Positions 20,581 through 30,317 of a DNA stretch of 64,000 nucleotides are shown here, in pieces. Each line of letters begins with the position of its first letter. Within the stretch, counting starts at the first letter, position 1. The position numbers and the translations under genes are program-made. Source of the stretch: Hydrogenophaga sp. GTDB lineage: Bacteria > Pseudomonadota > Gammaproteobacteria > Burkholderiales > Burkholderiaceae_C. The stretch is from contig JAGXSV010000043.1 of the NCBI GenBank assembly GCA_018333605.1, forward strand, positions 1-64,000, written 5' to 3'. Under the pieces are notes generated by a model. It saw only the letters and a list, made by a program, of their open reading frames with translations, was not told where the DNA came from and made no database searches.

Positions 20581-21501
20581 TCAGGCAACCGGGCGTGCCA
20601 GCCCGGTCACCACCTTGGCCTGGTCGCGCGCCAGTTCCTCGCGCGTGCTGAGGCGGCGGAACCAGACCGTCACCGCGCTGGAGGTCAGCACGATGAACAG
20701 CGAATACAGCACCGGGATCAGCAGCACCTGCTGTTGCTTCTCGCCCGCGAAGGTCAGCAGCACGATCAGCACGGCCAGCGGGCCGTTCTGGATGCCGGTC
20801 TCCAGCGCGATGGTGCGGCTGCGCACCGGGTCCTGCCTGAACAGGCGGGACAGGCCGAAGCCCAGCAGCATACCGACGATGCCCAGCCCGACCGCCGCGA
20901 CGTACACCTCCCTCGGCGTGGTCGCCAGCAGCATGTGGTTGCGCGGCACCCAGGTGACGATCAGGAACAGGATGACGAAGACCCCGAGCAGTCCGCCGAT
21001 CAGTTCGATGGTGGCGCCGACATTGGGTTTCCACTTGCGCAACACGATGCCGATGAGGGTGGGCACGATCAGCACCACCAGCACCTGGGCGACGTTGCCG
21101 GCCGGCACCGTGAACTCGGCCGGCAGGTCCTTCAGGCCCGAGTAGAACGCCAGCAGCAGCGGCACCACGGCCACCGCGACCAGCGTTGAGCAGATCGTCA
21201 TCATGATCGATAGCGCCAGGGTGCCCTTGCTGAAGTAGGCGAAGATGTTCGAGGTCGTGCCGCCCGGCATGCAGCCCATCAGGATCAGGCCGATCGCCAG
21301 CGCCGGCGCCAGCCCCAGCAGCAGGGCCAGGGTGTAGGCCACGAAGGGCATGATGCCGTACTGGCAGACCAGGCCGATCAGGATGCCCTTGGGTTTGCGG
21401 AAGGCGATGCGGAAGTCCTTGAAGGTGAGCGAGGCGCCCATGCCCAGCATGATGAGCATCATCATGACGCCGAGCAGTTGGGTTTCGAATTCGCTGAGCA
21501 T
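20581..21501 (-). CDS. Bile acid:sodium symporter (BASS/SbtA-like superfamily) transporter
   Basis: A 306-residue inner-membrane protein with nine or ten hydrophobic segments. The family fingerprints are GCMPGGTTSNIFAYFSKG and TIALETGIQNGPLA, the crossing helices that bind Na+ and substrate in ASBT homologues. Bacterial members move organic anions (bile acids, pantoate, 2-keto acids), so the substrate here is open. It lies 24 bp downstream of the FadD-like gene and is probably co-transcribed with it, so a carboxylate that is then CoA-activated is a reasonable guess. Confidence 0.9.
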   Translation of the reverse strand: MLSEFETQLLGVMMMLIMLGMGASLTFKDFRIAFRKPKGILIGLVCQYGIMPFVAYTLALLLGLAPALAIGLILMGCMPGGTTSNIFAYFSKGTLALSIMMTICSTLVAVAVVPLLLAFYSGLKDLPAEFTVPAGNVAQVLVVLIVPTLIGIVLRKWKPNVGATIELIGGLLGVFVILFLIVTWVPRNHMLLATTPREVYVAAVGLGIVGMLLGFGLSRLFRQDPVRSRTIALETGIQNGPLAVLIVLLTFAGEKQQQVLLIPVLYSLFIVLTSSAVTVWFRRLSTREELARDQAKVVTGLARPVA

Positions 21502-21525
21502 GGTGGGTGTCCTTTGTTGCGAGGC

Positions 21526-23286
21526 TCAGGCGGGCTTGCCCTGCGTCTGGGTCTGGGTCTGCCGCTGGTAGTCGGCTTTCAGATCCTTGCGCAGGATCTT
21601 GCCCACCGGTGTCTTGGGCAGCTCCTTGCGGAACTCGATGCTCTTGGGCCGCTTGTAGTCGGTGAGCAGCGTCTTGCAGTGGGCGCGCACCCGCTCCTCG
21701 GTGAGGCCGTCCTGCTGCGCCACGATGTAGGCGCGCACCGCTTCGCCGCTGTGGCTGTCGGGCACGCCGATCACGCCGACTTCCAGCACCTCGTCCATCA
21801 GCGCGATGGCGTCCTCGACCTCGTTCGGATAGACGTTGAAACCCGACACCAGAATCATGTCCTTCTTCCGGTCGACAATGCGGAAGTAGCCGTCCTTGTC
21901 CATCACCGCCACGTCGCCGGTGTACAGCCAGCCGTCGCGTATCGCCTTGGCCGTCTCGTCCGGCCGCTGCCAGTAGCCGGCCATCACCTGCGGGCCGCGC
22001 ACGATCAGTTCGCCCGGCTCGCCCAGCGCCACCGGCACACCCTGGTCGTCCACCAGGCGCACCTCGGTGCCGGGCGCTGGAATGCCGATCGAGTCGGGTT
22101 TGCGCGTGCCGCCGATGGGGTTGAAGCTCACCACCGGCGAGGTCTCGGTCAGGCCGTAGCCTTCGGCGATGGGCGTGCCGGTGATCTGCTGCCAGCGATC
22201 CGCCACCGCGTGCTGCAGCGAGGTGCCGCCGGCCACCGCCGCCTTCAGGTGCTCGGGCGGGAAGGCGGTGAACCACTCCTCGTTCAGCAGCGCGTTGAAC
22301 AGCGTGTTGACACCGCTGACCCAGGTGACGGGATAGTTGTCGAAGGCGCGCTGCAGGTTCTGGATCGGGCGCGGGTTGGGTACCAGCACGTTGTGCGCGC
22401 CCACCGCGTAGAAGCACAGCAGGTTGAAGGTGAAGGCGAAGATGTGGTAAAGCGGCAGCGCGGTCAGCACCACCTCTTTGCCCTCATCGACGTGGCTGCG
22501 CCCCATCGCCAGCGCCTGCTCGATGTTGTGCAGCAGGTTGCCGTGGGTGAGCATCGCCCCCTTGCCCACACCGGTGGTGCCGCCGGTGTACTGCAGCACG
22601 GCCAGCGCGGCGTGATTCACCGCTTGCAAGTAGGCGGCGACATCGACCCGCTCGCGCTGCCGGGCCGCCGCGCCTTCGGCCAGCGCCGCAGCCAGCCGCA
22701 CATGCCCGACCGTGATCTTCGGCAGCACCTGGTTCCACATCTTCATCACACCGCGGATCACCGCGCGCGGCACCGGCGAGAAAAACTGCGACACCTCGGC
22801 GACGATCACCCGCCTGATGGCCGTGCGCTTCAGAATGCCTTCGAGCTTGTTGGCGAACATGTCCACGATCACCAGCGCCTCGGCGCCGCTGTCCGCGAAC
22901 TGGTGCTCCATTTCCGCTGGTGTGTACAGCGGGTTGATGTTCACCAGCACGCAGTCGGCCTTCAGGATGCCGAAGGCCACCACCGGATAGGCCAGGCAGT
23001 TGGGCGTCTGGATCGCGACCCGGGCGCCCGGCGCCAGACCGAGCACCTGGCGCAGGTAGACCGCGAAGTCGTCGGACAGGGCGTCGACCTGCCCAAACGT
23101 GAGCGAGCCGTGCATGCCGTTGGGCATGCAGGTGGTGAACGCGACCTGTGCCGCGTAGCGCTCGGCCGTTGCGCGCAGCAAGGCGGGCAGGTGGGCGTGC
23201 CGCAGCGGGCCCAGCTCGCGCGGGATGTTCGTGCCGTAGTGTTCGAGCCAGGGCTTCAGGTCGTAGATGGCGGCGGCGGAGTTCAG
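21526..23286 (-). CDS. Long-chain fatty acid-CoA ligase (FadD-like)
   Basis: An ANL-superfamily enzyme that activates a carboxylic acid to its CoA ester at the membrane. Motifs are complete: P-loop-like YTGGTTGVGKGAMLTHGN, YGLTETSP, GWLYTGDVAV, DRKKDMILVSGFNVYPNEVE and the C-terminal Lys in PKTPVGKILRKDL. The best start seems to be a CTG (23286-23284): AGGAG lies six bases upstream and the protein then begins MNSAAAIYDLKPWLEHYG, typical of FadD. The upstream ATG (23376) would add 30 residues unlike the family. It is divergent from the DUF2459 gene. Chain-length specificity is unknown. Confidence 0.88.
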   Translation of the reverse strand: MNSAAAIYDLKPWLEHYGTNIPRELGPLRHAHLPALLRATAERYAAQVAFTTCMPNGMHGSLTFGQVDALSDDFAVYLRQVLGLAPGARVAIQTPNCLAYPVVAFGILKADCVLVNINPLYTPAEMEHQFADSGAEALVIVDMFANKLEGILKRTAIRRVIVAEVSQFFSPVPRAVIRGVMKMWNQVLPKITVGHVRLAAALAEGAAARQRERVDVAAYLQAVNHAALAVLQYTGGTTGVGKGAMLTHGNLLHNIEQALAMGRSHVDEGKEVVLTALPLYHIFAFTFNLLCFYAVGAHNVLVPNPRPIQNLQRAFDNYPVTWVSGVNTLFNALLNEEWFTAFPPEHLKAAVAGGTSLQHAVADRWQQITGTPIAEGYGLTETSPVVSFNPIGGTRKPDSIGIPAPGTEVRLVDDQGVPVALGEPGELIVRGPQVMAGYWQRPDETAKAIRDGWLYTGDVAVMDKDGYFRIVDRKKDMILVSGFNVYPNEVEDAIALMDEVLEVGVIGVPDSHSGEAVRAYIVAQQDGLTEERVRAHCKTLLTDYKRPKSIEFRKELPKTPVGKILRKDLKADYQRQTQTQTQGKPA

Positions 23287-23456
23287 GGCGGTCTCCTGGT
23301 GTCTGGGTGTGAGAGCGACAAACTGCTGTGGTGCGAGGGTCTGGGCGGATGGGCGTTCCCGTGCACGAAGACCCATCGGGTCGCCGCTTGACCTGCGTCA
23401 CCCGGCGTGCGAATCGTAGCCCAGCTGACACGTTGGCGGTTCAGAATCGCGCTGTG

Positions 23457-24233
23457 ATGTCCACCGCTGCGTCTCCCTCCACCGTCCGGCCCCGAGCCCC
23501 TCCCACGTCCCGCTCCCCGAAGTGGGGCCGCTGGGTGCTGCCCGCGCTGGCGCTGGTCGGCCTGGCGGTGTTCACGCCTGCGGTCAGGGCCGCCGAAACC
23601 GCGCCCGATACCGTCACGGTTCACGTGGTCGCCCATGGCTGGCACAGCGGCCTGGTGATTCCGGCGGCCGTGATCGACGCCGACGCCTGGCCTGCCCGGC
23701 GAGCGTTTCCCGATGCGGATTATTTCGAAGTCGGCTGGGGCGACCGGGCCTACTACCAGGCGAGCGATCCGGGTCTGTGGCTCGGTCTGCGTGCGCTGTT
23801 GTGGCCCAGCCCCGGCGTGCTGCACATCGTTGCCCTGCGGGGTGCACCGGCGCAGCACGTCGCGGGCGCGCCCATCGCCACCCTTGAGATTTCGCGCGAG
23901 GGTGCGCGGCGCCTGGTGGCCGCGATCAGCGGGAGCCACGAACGCGACGCGCAGGGGCAGCCGATCGCCTTCGGACCGTCCCTGTACGGCCAGGGGCGTT
24001 TCTACGCCTCGGTCGAGCGCTTCCACCTCTTCGCGACCTGCAATGTCTGGGTCGCAAGACGGTTGCGCGATGCCGGTGTCGCGGTGCGTCCCGCGCTGGC
24101 GATCACCACCGGCATGCTGTTCGCGCAACTGGCGCAGGGCGCCCAACACCGCTCCGTACCTTGGGCCCCAGGGCCCCACCCGCTGCAGGCGCCCAGGCCG
24201 ACCGATTTCCAACCATCTGCGGCGCCAAATTGA
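23457..24233 (+). CDS. DUF2459 family exported protein
   Basis: A 258-residue protein with a signal peptide or anchor ([20 protein letters not shown]) and the DUF2459 hallmark VVAHGWHSGLVIPA near the mature start, followed by YFEVGWGDRAYYQ and a conserved CNVWVARRL segment. The His, Cys and aspartates in these motifs recall papain-like/NlpC-type folds, but no activity has been established to my knowledge. The ATG at 23457 is chosen because the track start (23328) would precede the signal peptide by 43 residues. It is followed by the ACP-FAAL-PlsC gene on the same strand. Confidence 0.8.
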   Translation: MSTAASPSTVRPRAPPTSRSPKWGRWVLPALALVGLAVFTPAVRAAETAPDTVTVHVVAHGWHSGLVIPAAVIDADAWPARRAFPDADYFEVGWGDRAYYQASDPGLWLGLRALLWPSPGVLHIVALRGAPAQHVAGAPIATLEISREGARRLVAAISGSHERDAQGQPIAFGPSLYGQGRFYASVERFHLFATCNVWVARRLRDAGVAVRPALAITTGMLFAQLAQGAQHRSVPWAPGPHPLQAPRPTDFQPSAAPN

Positions 24234-24277
24234 CGCCGGGTCACGGCGGTGCGGCCGATCTGTGCTGCAATGTGCCC

Positions 24278-27163
24278 ATGGTCACCGAATCCACATCCCC
24301 CGCACACCCGACGCAAGCCCCTGGAGAGGGCGCACCCGCCACGCAGGACGACACGGCGCAGCGCCTGCTGAGCGCCGTGGCCGCCGTCGCTGCCGAGCTG
24401 CGGCAGGCGCCGCCGCGCACGCCCGCTCTGGGCCTGGACGACTCGCTCGAGCGCGACTGGGGGCTGGACAGCCTGGCGCGCGTGGAGCTCATCACCCGCG
24501 TTGGTCAGGTGTTTGGCGTGCAGCTGGACGAAAACGCCCTCACCCTCGCCGAGACGCCGCGCGACCTGCTGCGGCTGGTGCATCAGGCGCCACCCGCGGC
24601 GATGACGGACCGCGTCGCGTCGGCGCCGCGCAGCGCCGCCCCGGCAACGGCGGCCACGCTGCCTGAGGAAGCCCCCGCCGCCACCCCCGACACCGCCACG
24701 ACCTTGCTGGAGGTGTTCGACTGGCACCTGCAACAGCATCCCGACCAGGTGCTGATCACCCTGTACGAATCTGGCGACCACAGCGCCGAGCTCAGTTACG
24801 CGGCACTGCACGCCGACGCCCAGGCCGTCGCGGCGGGCCTGCAGGCGCGCGGGCTGGCGCGCGGCGAGGCGGTGGCCATCATGCTGCCCACCGGCCGCGA
24901 GTTTTTCGCCGCCTTCTTCGGCATTCTTCGTGCCGGCGGTGTGCCGGTGCCGGTGTACCCGCCGGCGCGGCCCTCGCAGCTCGAGGACCACCTGCGCCGC
25001 ATCGCCGGCATCCTGCGCAACTCCAAGGCGCGCGAGCTGCTCACCGTCGAGCGCGCCAAGCCGCTGGCGCACCTGCTGCGCGCCGAGGTGCCGTCGCTGC
25101 AGGCCGTGGCCACCGTGGCGGACGTCGCCCTGCCCGGCAGCGTGCCCACCACGCACCACATCAGCGCCAGCGACGTCGCCTTCCTGCAATACACCTCGGG
25201 CAGCACCGGCGAGCCCAAGGGCGTGGTGCTGACGCACGCCAACCTGCTGGCCAACCTGCGTGCGATGTGGCACGCCTCGGGCACGAACGGGCGCGACACC
25301 TTCGTCTCGTGGCTGCCGCTGTACCACGACATGGGCCTGATCGGCGCCTGCCTGGGCGCCCTGGTGGTCGGCTTTCACCTGGTGCTGATGTCGCCGCTGG
25401 CCTTTCTGGCACGGCCGCTGCGCTGGCTGGAGATGATCGAGCGCCACCGCGGCACGCTGTCGGCGGCGCCCAACTTCGCCTACGAGCTGTGCCTGGCCAA
25501 GGTCAGCGACGCCGAGATCGAACGGCTGGACCTGTCGAGCTGGCGGCTGGCGTTCAACGGCGCCGAGCCGGTGAACCCCGAGACGCTGGAGCGGTTTGCC
25601 GAGCGCTTTGCGCGCTGCGGCTTCAAGAGCGCGGCCCTCACGCCGGTCTATGGCCTGGCCGAGAGCTCGGTCGGGCTGGCCTTCCCGCCGCTGGGGCGCG
25701 GGCCATGGATCGAACCCGTGGACCGCAGCGCGCTGGCGCACGAGGGCGTGGCCCGACCGGCGCGCGACGGCGACACGGCGGCGCTGCGCATCGTGTCCTG
25801 CGGCCTGCCGCTGCCGGGACACGAGATCCGCGTCGTCGATGCCTCCGGGCGCGAGCTGCCCGAGCGCCAGCAGGGCCGGGTGCAGTTCCGAGGCCCCTCA
25901 AGCACCCAGGGCTACCTGGCCAACCCGCAGGCCAACGCGCGCCTGTTCGACGGTGACTGGCTGAACACCGGCGACCTCGGCTTTGCGCTGCGCGGCGAGC
26001 TGTTTCTCACCGGTCGCGAGAAAGACATCGTCATCCGCGGCGGCTTCAACATCCACCCGCACGAACTGGAGTCGGCGGTGGCGGCGCTGCCCGGCATCCG
26101 CAAGGGCGGTGTGGCGGTGTTCCCGGCCAGCGACCCGCGCCACGCCACCGAGCGGCTGGTGGTGCTGGCCGAAACGCGCACCACCGACGCCGCGCGGCGC
26201 GCGCAACTGGTGCGCGAGATCATGGCGCTGTCTGCCACGCTGCTGGGCGCGCCGGCCGACGACGTGGTGCTGGCGCCGCCGCACTCGGTGCTCAAGACCT
26301 CCAGCGGCAAGATCCGCCGCGCCGCCTGCCGCGAACTGTACGAACAGGGGCGGCTGGGCACGACGCAGCGCGCGCCGTGGCGGCAGTGGCTGTCGCTGGC
26401 CGCCTCGGCGGCGCTGTCTCGCGCGCGCTTCGCCTGGCAGACGCTGGCCCGCCGCGCCTGGGGCCTGTGGGCCTGGGCCGTGCTGCTGGCGCTGGGCAGC
26501 GTGGCCTGGTGCCTGATCATGCTCGGCCCGCAGCTCGAGCAGCGCCGCAGCACCGCGCGCGCCTTCTCGCGCGCGGTGCTGCGGCTGATCGGGCTGCCGG
26601 TGCAGGTGCAGGGCCTGACGCAGCTGCCGGCCCACGGGCCCTGTATCGTCGTCGCCAACCACGCCAGCTACCTCGATTCCTTGCTGCTGGGTGCGCTGCT
26701 GCCGCCGCGCTTCGCCTTCGTGGCCAAGCGCGAACTCGAAACCGCGCCTTTCATCGGCGCGGCGCTGCGGCGGCTGGGCGTCGCCTTCGTCGAGCGCTTC
26801 GACGCCGCGCGCGGTGTCGAAGACGCGCAGTCGATGCTGGCGCGGGTGCGCGCCGGCGAGTCCTTCGTCGTCTTTCCCGAGGGCACCTTCCGCCGCGCCA
26901 CGGGGCTGCTGCCGTTCAAGCTGGGAGCCTTTGTCACTGCCGCCGAAGCGGGCGTGCCGCTGGTGCCGGCGGCTTTGCAGGGCACGCGCTCGCTGCTGCG
27001 CGCGGGTGCCTGGCTGCCCGAGCGCGGCCCGGTCGGTTTGCGCTTGCTCGCGCCGGTGCGCCCGTCGGGCACGGGCTGGGACGCCGCGCTCGCCGCACGC
27101 GACGAGGTGCGCGCGGCGCTGGCGGCCGAGCTGCGCGAGCCGGTGCTTGACCACCCGCAGTGA
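24278..27163 (+). CDS. Three-domain lipid enzyme: acyl carrier domain + fatty acyl-AMP ligase + PlsC-type acyltransferase
   Basis: A 961-residue fusion protein. Residues about 35-110 form an acyl-carrier domain with the phosphopantetheine site WGLDSLARVEL. Residues about 130-690 are an ANL ligase of the FAAL type (YTSGSTGEPKGVVLTHANL, YGLAESSVGL, INTGDLGF-like NTGDLGF, GREKDIVIRGG, KTSSGKIRR). After one or two membrane helices (about 725-745), residues about 770-955 are an LPLAT/PlsC domain (NHASYLD about 794, FPEGTFRR). The simplest reading is that a fatty acid is adenylated, loaded on the in-cis carrier and transferred to a lyso-lipid or other acceptor. The start MVTESTSPAH (24278) is preferred over 24161, which overlaps DUF2459. 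Confidence 0.88.
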   Translation: MVTESTSPAHPTQAPGEGAPATQDDTAQRLLSAVAAVAAELRQAPPRTPALGLDDSLERDWGLDSLARVELITRVGQVFGVQLDENALTLAETPRDLLRLVHQAPPAAMTDRVASAPRSAAPATAATLPEEAPAATPDTATTLLEVFDWHLQQHPDQVLITLYESGDHSAELSYAALHADAQAVAAGLQARGLARGEAVAIMLPTGREFFAAFFGILRAGGVPVPVYPPARPSQLEDHLRRIAGILRNSKARELLTVERAKPLAHLLRAEVPSLQAVATVADVALPGSVPTTHHISASDVAFLQYTSGSTGEPKGVVLTHANLLANLRAMWHASGTNGRDTFVSWLPLYHDMGLIGACLGALVVGFHLVLMSPLAFLARPLRWLEMIERHRGTLSAAPNFAYELCLAKVSDAEIERLDLSSWRLAFNGAEPVNPETLERFAERFARCGFKSAALTPVYGLAESSVGLAFPPLGRGPWIEPVDRSALAHEGVARPARDGDTAALRIVSCGLPLPGHEIRVVDASGRELPERQQGRVQFRGPSSTQGYLANPQANARLFDGDWLNTGDLGFALRGELFLTGREKDIVIRGGFNIHPHELESAVAALPGIRKGGVAVFPASDPRHATERLVVLAETRTTDAARRAQLVREIMALSATLLGAPADDVVLAPPHSVLKTSSGKIRRAACRELYEQGRLGTTQRAPWRQWLSLAASAALSRARFAWQTLARRAWGLWAWAVLLALGSVAWCLIMLGPQLEQRRSTARAFSRAVLRLIGLPVQVQGLTQLPAHGPCIVVANHASYLDSLLLGALLPPRFAFVAKRELETAPFIGAALRRLGVAFVERFDAARGVEDAQSMLARVRAGESFVVFPEGTFRRATGLLPFKLGAFVTAAEAGVPLVPAALQGTRSLLRAGAWLPERGPVGLRLLAPVRPSGTGWDAALAARDEVRAALAAELREPVLDHPQ

Positions 27164-27207
27164 TCTTGAACATCACGCCAACGCATGACCCAACACAGGA
27201 ACAGACG

Positions 27208-28542
27208 ATGCCACTTTTTCCCCAGGACGCACTGAACCCCGGTGTGCGCAAGCGCGAGGTGTTTGGCTGGTCGATGTACGACTTTGCCAACTCGGGCTAC
27301 ACCACCGTCGTGCTGACCGCCGTGTTCAGCGCCTACTTCGTCGGCAGCGTCGCCGACGGGCAGGACTGGGCCACGCTGGCCTGGAGCAGCGCGCTGGCTT
27401 TTTCCAGCCTGCTGGTGATGATGACCATGCCGGCCATCGGCGCCTACGCCGACCTGCGGGCGGCCAAGAAGCGGCTGCTATTGCTGTCCACCAGCGGCTG
27501 CGTGCTGGCCACCGCCGCTCTGGCTGGTGCGGGCCCTGGCGATATCGTCTGGGCGGTGGTTTTCGTGGTGCTGTCCAATGTCTTTTTCACCTACGGCGAG
27601 TCGCTGGTGGCCGCCTTCCTGCCCGAACTGGCGCGCCCCGACAGCCTGGGGCGTGTCTCGGGCTGGGGCTGGAGCTTCGGCTACTTCGGCGGCATGCTCA
27701 CGCTCGGGCTGTGCCTGGCCTACGTGCTCTGGGCGCAGGGGCAGGACCTGCCGGCGAGCCACTTCGTGCCGGTGACGATGCTGGTGACCGCCGCCATCTT
27801 CGCCCTCGCCGCGTCGGTCACGTTCATGTTGCTGCGCGAGCGCGCGCAGCCGCAGCGGGCGGCCACGGCCGGCGGCAGCGGGCTGCGCGCCTCGCTGGCC
27901 CGGCTGCACGGCACCTGGACGCAGGCGCAGCAGTACCGCGATTTCGCCGCCCTGCTGGTCTGCTCGGTCGCCTACCAGGCGGGGATCTCGGTCGTCGTCA
28001 CGCTGTCTGCGGTGTACGCCGATCAGGCGCTGGGCTTCGAGAAGACCGAAACGATGATGCTGATCTTCATCGTCAACATCGCCGCCGCGGTGGGCGCCTT
28101 CGCTTGGGGCTACGTGCAGGACCTGATCGGCCACCGCCCCGCCCTGGGTATCACGCTCGCGGGCTGGATCCTGATGACGCTGCTGGCGGCACTGGCCACC
28201 GGTCCGGCGCTGTTCTGGGTCGCGGCCACGGTGGCCGGCCTGTGCATGGGCTCCAGCCAGTCGGCGGGCCGCGCGCTGGTCGGCGTGCTGTCGCCGCAGG
28301 CGCAGCGCGCCGAGTTCTACGGGCTGTGGACGATCTCGATCCGGCTGGCCGCCATCCTGGGGCCGATGACCTATGGCCTGATCACCTGGCTGACCGGCGG
28401 CGAGCACCGGATCGCGATCATCTCCACCGGTCTGTTTTTCGTGATGGGCCTGCTGCTGCTGGCCCGCGTTGACGTCGCGCGCGGCATCGCGGCCGCCGAG
28501 CGCGGCAATCTGTCCGATAACCTGACCGACCGCACCCAATGA
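27208..28542 (+). CDS. MFS transporter of the UMF1/Atg22-like family
   Basis: A membrane protein of 444 residues with 12 predicted spans. The N-terminal FGWSMYDFANSGYTTVVLTA and the loop ADLRAAKKR are typical of UMF1-type proteins, whose bacterial substrates are mostly unknown. MPLFPQ (27208) has AGGA at usable spacing and is preferred over the GTG at 27160, which overlaps the stop of the preceding gene. It lies 45 bp after the acyltransferase fusion and overlaps the L,D-transpeptidase start by four bases, so the four genes may form one unit. Confidence 0.85.
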   Translation: MPLFPQDALNPGVRKREVFGWSMYDFANSGYTTVVLTAVFSAYFVGSVADGQDWATLAWSSALAFSSLLVMMTMPAIGAYADLRAAKKRLLLLSTSGCVLATAALAGAGPGDIVWAVVFVVLSNVFFTYGESLVAAFLPELARPDSLGRVSGWGWSFGYFGGMLTLGLCLAYVLWAQGQDLPASHFVPVTMLVTAAIFALAASVTFMLLRERAQPQRAATAGGSGLRASLARLHGTWTQAQQYRDFAALLVCSVAYQAGISVVVTLSAVYADQALGFEKTETMMLIFIVNIAAAVGAFAWGYVQDLIGHRPALGITLAGWILMTLLAALATGPALFWVAATVAGLCMGSSQSAGRALVGVLSPQAQRAEFYGLWTISIRLAAILGPMTYGLITWLTGGEHRIAIISTGLFFVMGLLLLARVDVARGIAAAERGNLSDNLTDRTQ

Positions 28543-30269
28543 ACCCAATCGCAAGCGCAACAACGCACCCTTTGTTCACCAGCGTTCTCAGGCTTGCGCT
28601 GGCGGCCTGCCTGGTCCTGGCCGGCGCCCTGCCGGCCGCCAGCCTGGCGGCTTCCGCCGGCGCGGCACCGTCCCGGGAGGCGCTGCGCGAACGCGTCGAA
28701 GCGCTGCGCAGCGACAGCAGCCCGGGCGGCGAGGCACACAGGGCGGCGCGTGCGCTCGTCGCCGGCCTGTACGAAGCGCGAGGCTTCGAGCCGCTGTGGG
28801 CCGATGCGGGCCGCGTGGCGTCGCTGCGCCGCGCCGTCGACGCCAGCCTCACGCACGGCCTGGACCCGAGCGACTACCACGCTGCCGCGCTGGCCCCTGC
28901 ACAGGCGCCCGCCGACGGACGTGCCCTCGCGCAGCGCGAACTGCTGCTGACCGACGCCCTGATCCGCCTGGCCTACCACCTGCACTTTGGCAAGACCGAC
29001 CCGCGCTCGCTGCAACCGAGCTGGAACTTCGCGCGCACGCTCGGCGGTGTCGACCCGGCCGCCGCGCTGGCCCAGCTGGCCAGCGCGCCCGATCCGGCCG
29101 CCGCGCTCGAACGCCTGGCACCGTCCTTGCCGGCGTACGCCAACCTGCGGCGCGCACTGGCCGTGCTGCGCGAGACCGAAGGCCGCGGCGGCTGGACACC
29201 CGTGCCGGCCGGGCCAAAGCTCGAGCCCGGGATGAGCGGGCGCAGCGACGACCCCCGCCTGACCGCGCTGCGCAAGCGCCTGGCAGAAAGCGGCGATCTG
29301 GCCGCTCCCGGCACCGGTGCGGCAGCGCCGGCGCCTTCGAATGCCACGCCGGCAGAGCCGTTCGACGCCGCCCTGGCCGAAGCGGTGCGGCGCTTCCAGG
29401 CGCGCCACGGGCTCGCGGCCGACGGCGTCGTGGGCCGCGACACGATGGCAGCGCTGAACGTGCCGGTGGCCGCGCGCATCGACCAGGTTCGGGCCAACCT
29501 CGAGCGCCTGCGCTGGGTGGCCCGCGACCTCGTGGGCGACTACCTGCTGGTCGACATCGCCGGCTTCGAAGCCGGGCTGTGGCTCGACGGCCGCGAGGTC
29601 TGGCGTTCGCGCGTGGTCGTCGGCCGGCCGTACCGGCGCACGCCCGAATTCCGCTCGACGTTGGAATACATGGTGCTCAACCCCGAGTGGGGCGTGCCGC
29701 CGACCATCCTGCGCAACGACGTGCTGCCGCGCGTGCTGCGCGACCCCAGCTACCTCGAGCGCCAGCGCATGCGGCTGGTGGACCGCAATGGCCGCGTCGT
29801 CGACCCGGCCAGCGTCGACTGGGACGCCGTGCGCCAGCGCCCCGGCGCCTTCCCCTACCGCGTCGTGCAGTCCAGCGGCCCGGACAACGCGCTTGGCCGC
29901 ATCCGTTTCATGGCCCCTAACGAGCACCTGGTGTTCCTGCACGACACGCCGGCGCGCGAGTTGTTCGAGCGCCCGGTGCGCGCCTTCAGCTCGGGCTGCA
30001 TCCGCGTCGAGCGCGCACAGGAGCTGGCCGTGCTGCTGCTCGACGATGCCCAGCGCTGGAGCGCGCAGCGGATCGCCGAGGCGATCGACGGCGGGCGCAC
30101 CCAGACCTTGCCTCTGCGTCGGCGCGTGCCGCTTCTGCTGCTGTACCACACGGCGCGCGCCGGGGAGGACGGCAGCCCCGAATTCCGACCCGACCTTTAC
30201 GGGCGCGACGCGCCCATCGTGCGGGCGCTGGCAGCGCCATTCCGGTTCGCACCGGTGGCACCGGGCTGA
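28539..30269 (+). CDS. L,D-transpeptidase, YcbB/LdtD type
   Basis: A periplasmic peptidoglycan enzyme of 576 residues that makes 3-3 cross-links. It has a signal peptide (LALAACLVLAGALPAASLAAS), a scaffold domain interrupted by an Ala/Pro-rich linker, a peptidoglycan-binding domain (AVRRFQARHGLAADGVVGRDT, about 285-305), and the YkuD catalytic domain with HDTPARELF and SSGCIRV carrying the nucleophile Cys (about 487). The order matches E. coli LdtD. The ATG overlaps the preceding MFS stop by four bases. 3-3 cross-linking is often linked to envelope stress, which fits the stress character of the block. Confidence 0.9.
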   Translation: MNPIASATTHPLFTSVLRLALAACLVLAGALPAASLAASAGAAPSREALRERVEALRSDSSPGGEAHRAARALVAGLYEARGFEPLWADAGRVASLRRAVDASLTHGLDPSDYHAAALAPAQAPADGRALAQRELLLTDALIRLAYHLHFGKTDPRSLQPSWNFARTLGGVDPAAALAQLASAPDPAAALERLAPSLPAYANLRRALAVLRETEGRGGWTPVPAGPKLEPGMSGRSDDPRLTALRKRLAESGDLAAPGTGAAAPAPSNATPAEPFDAALAEAVRRFQARHGLAADGVVGRDTMAALNVPVAARIDQVRANLERLRWVARDLVGDYLLVDIAGFEAGLWLDGREVWRSRVVVGRPYRRTPEFRSTLEYMVLNPEWGVPPTILRNDVLPRVLRDPSYLERQRMRLVDRNGRVVDPASVDWDAVRQRPGAFPYRVVQSSGPDNALGRIRFMAPNEHLVFLHDTPARELFERPVRAFSSGCIRVERAQELAVLLLDDAQRWSAQRIAEAIDGGRTQTLPLRRRVPLLLLYHTARAGEDGSPEFRPDLYGRDAPIVRALAAPFRFAPVAPG

Positions 30270-30317
30270 TCCTGCGCGCCAACGTCCGCAACCGCTCAAC
30301 ACCACCCCAGTGCCCCC

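Noticed and set aside
20255-22417. 720-aa reverse ORF across lipoprotein, BASS and FadD genes
   Set aside because: Out-of-frame shadow of three same-strand genes.
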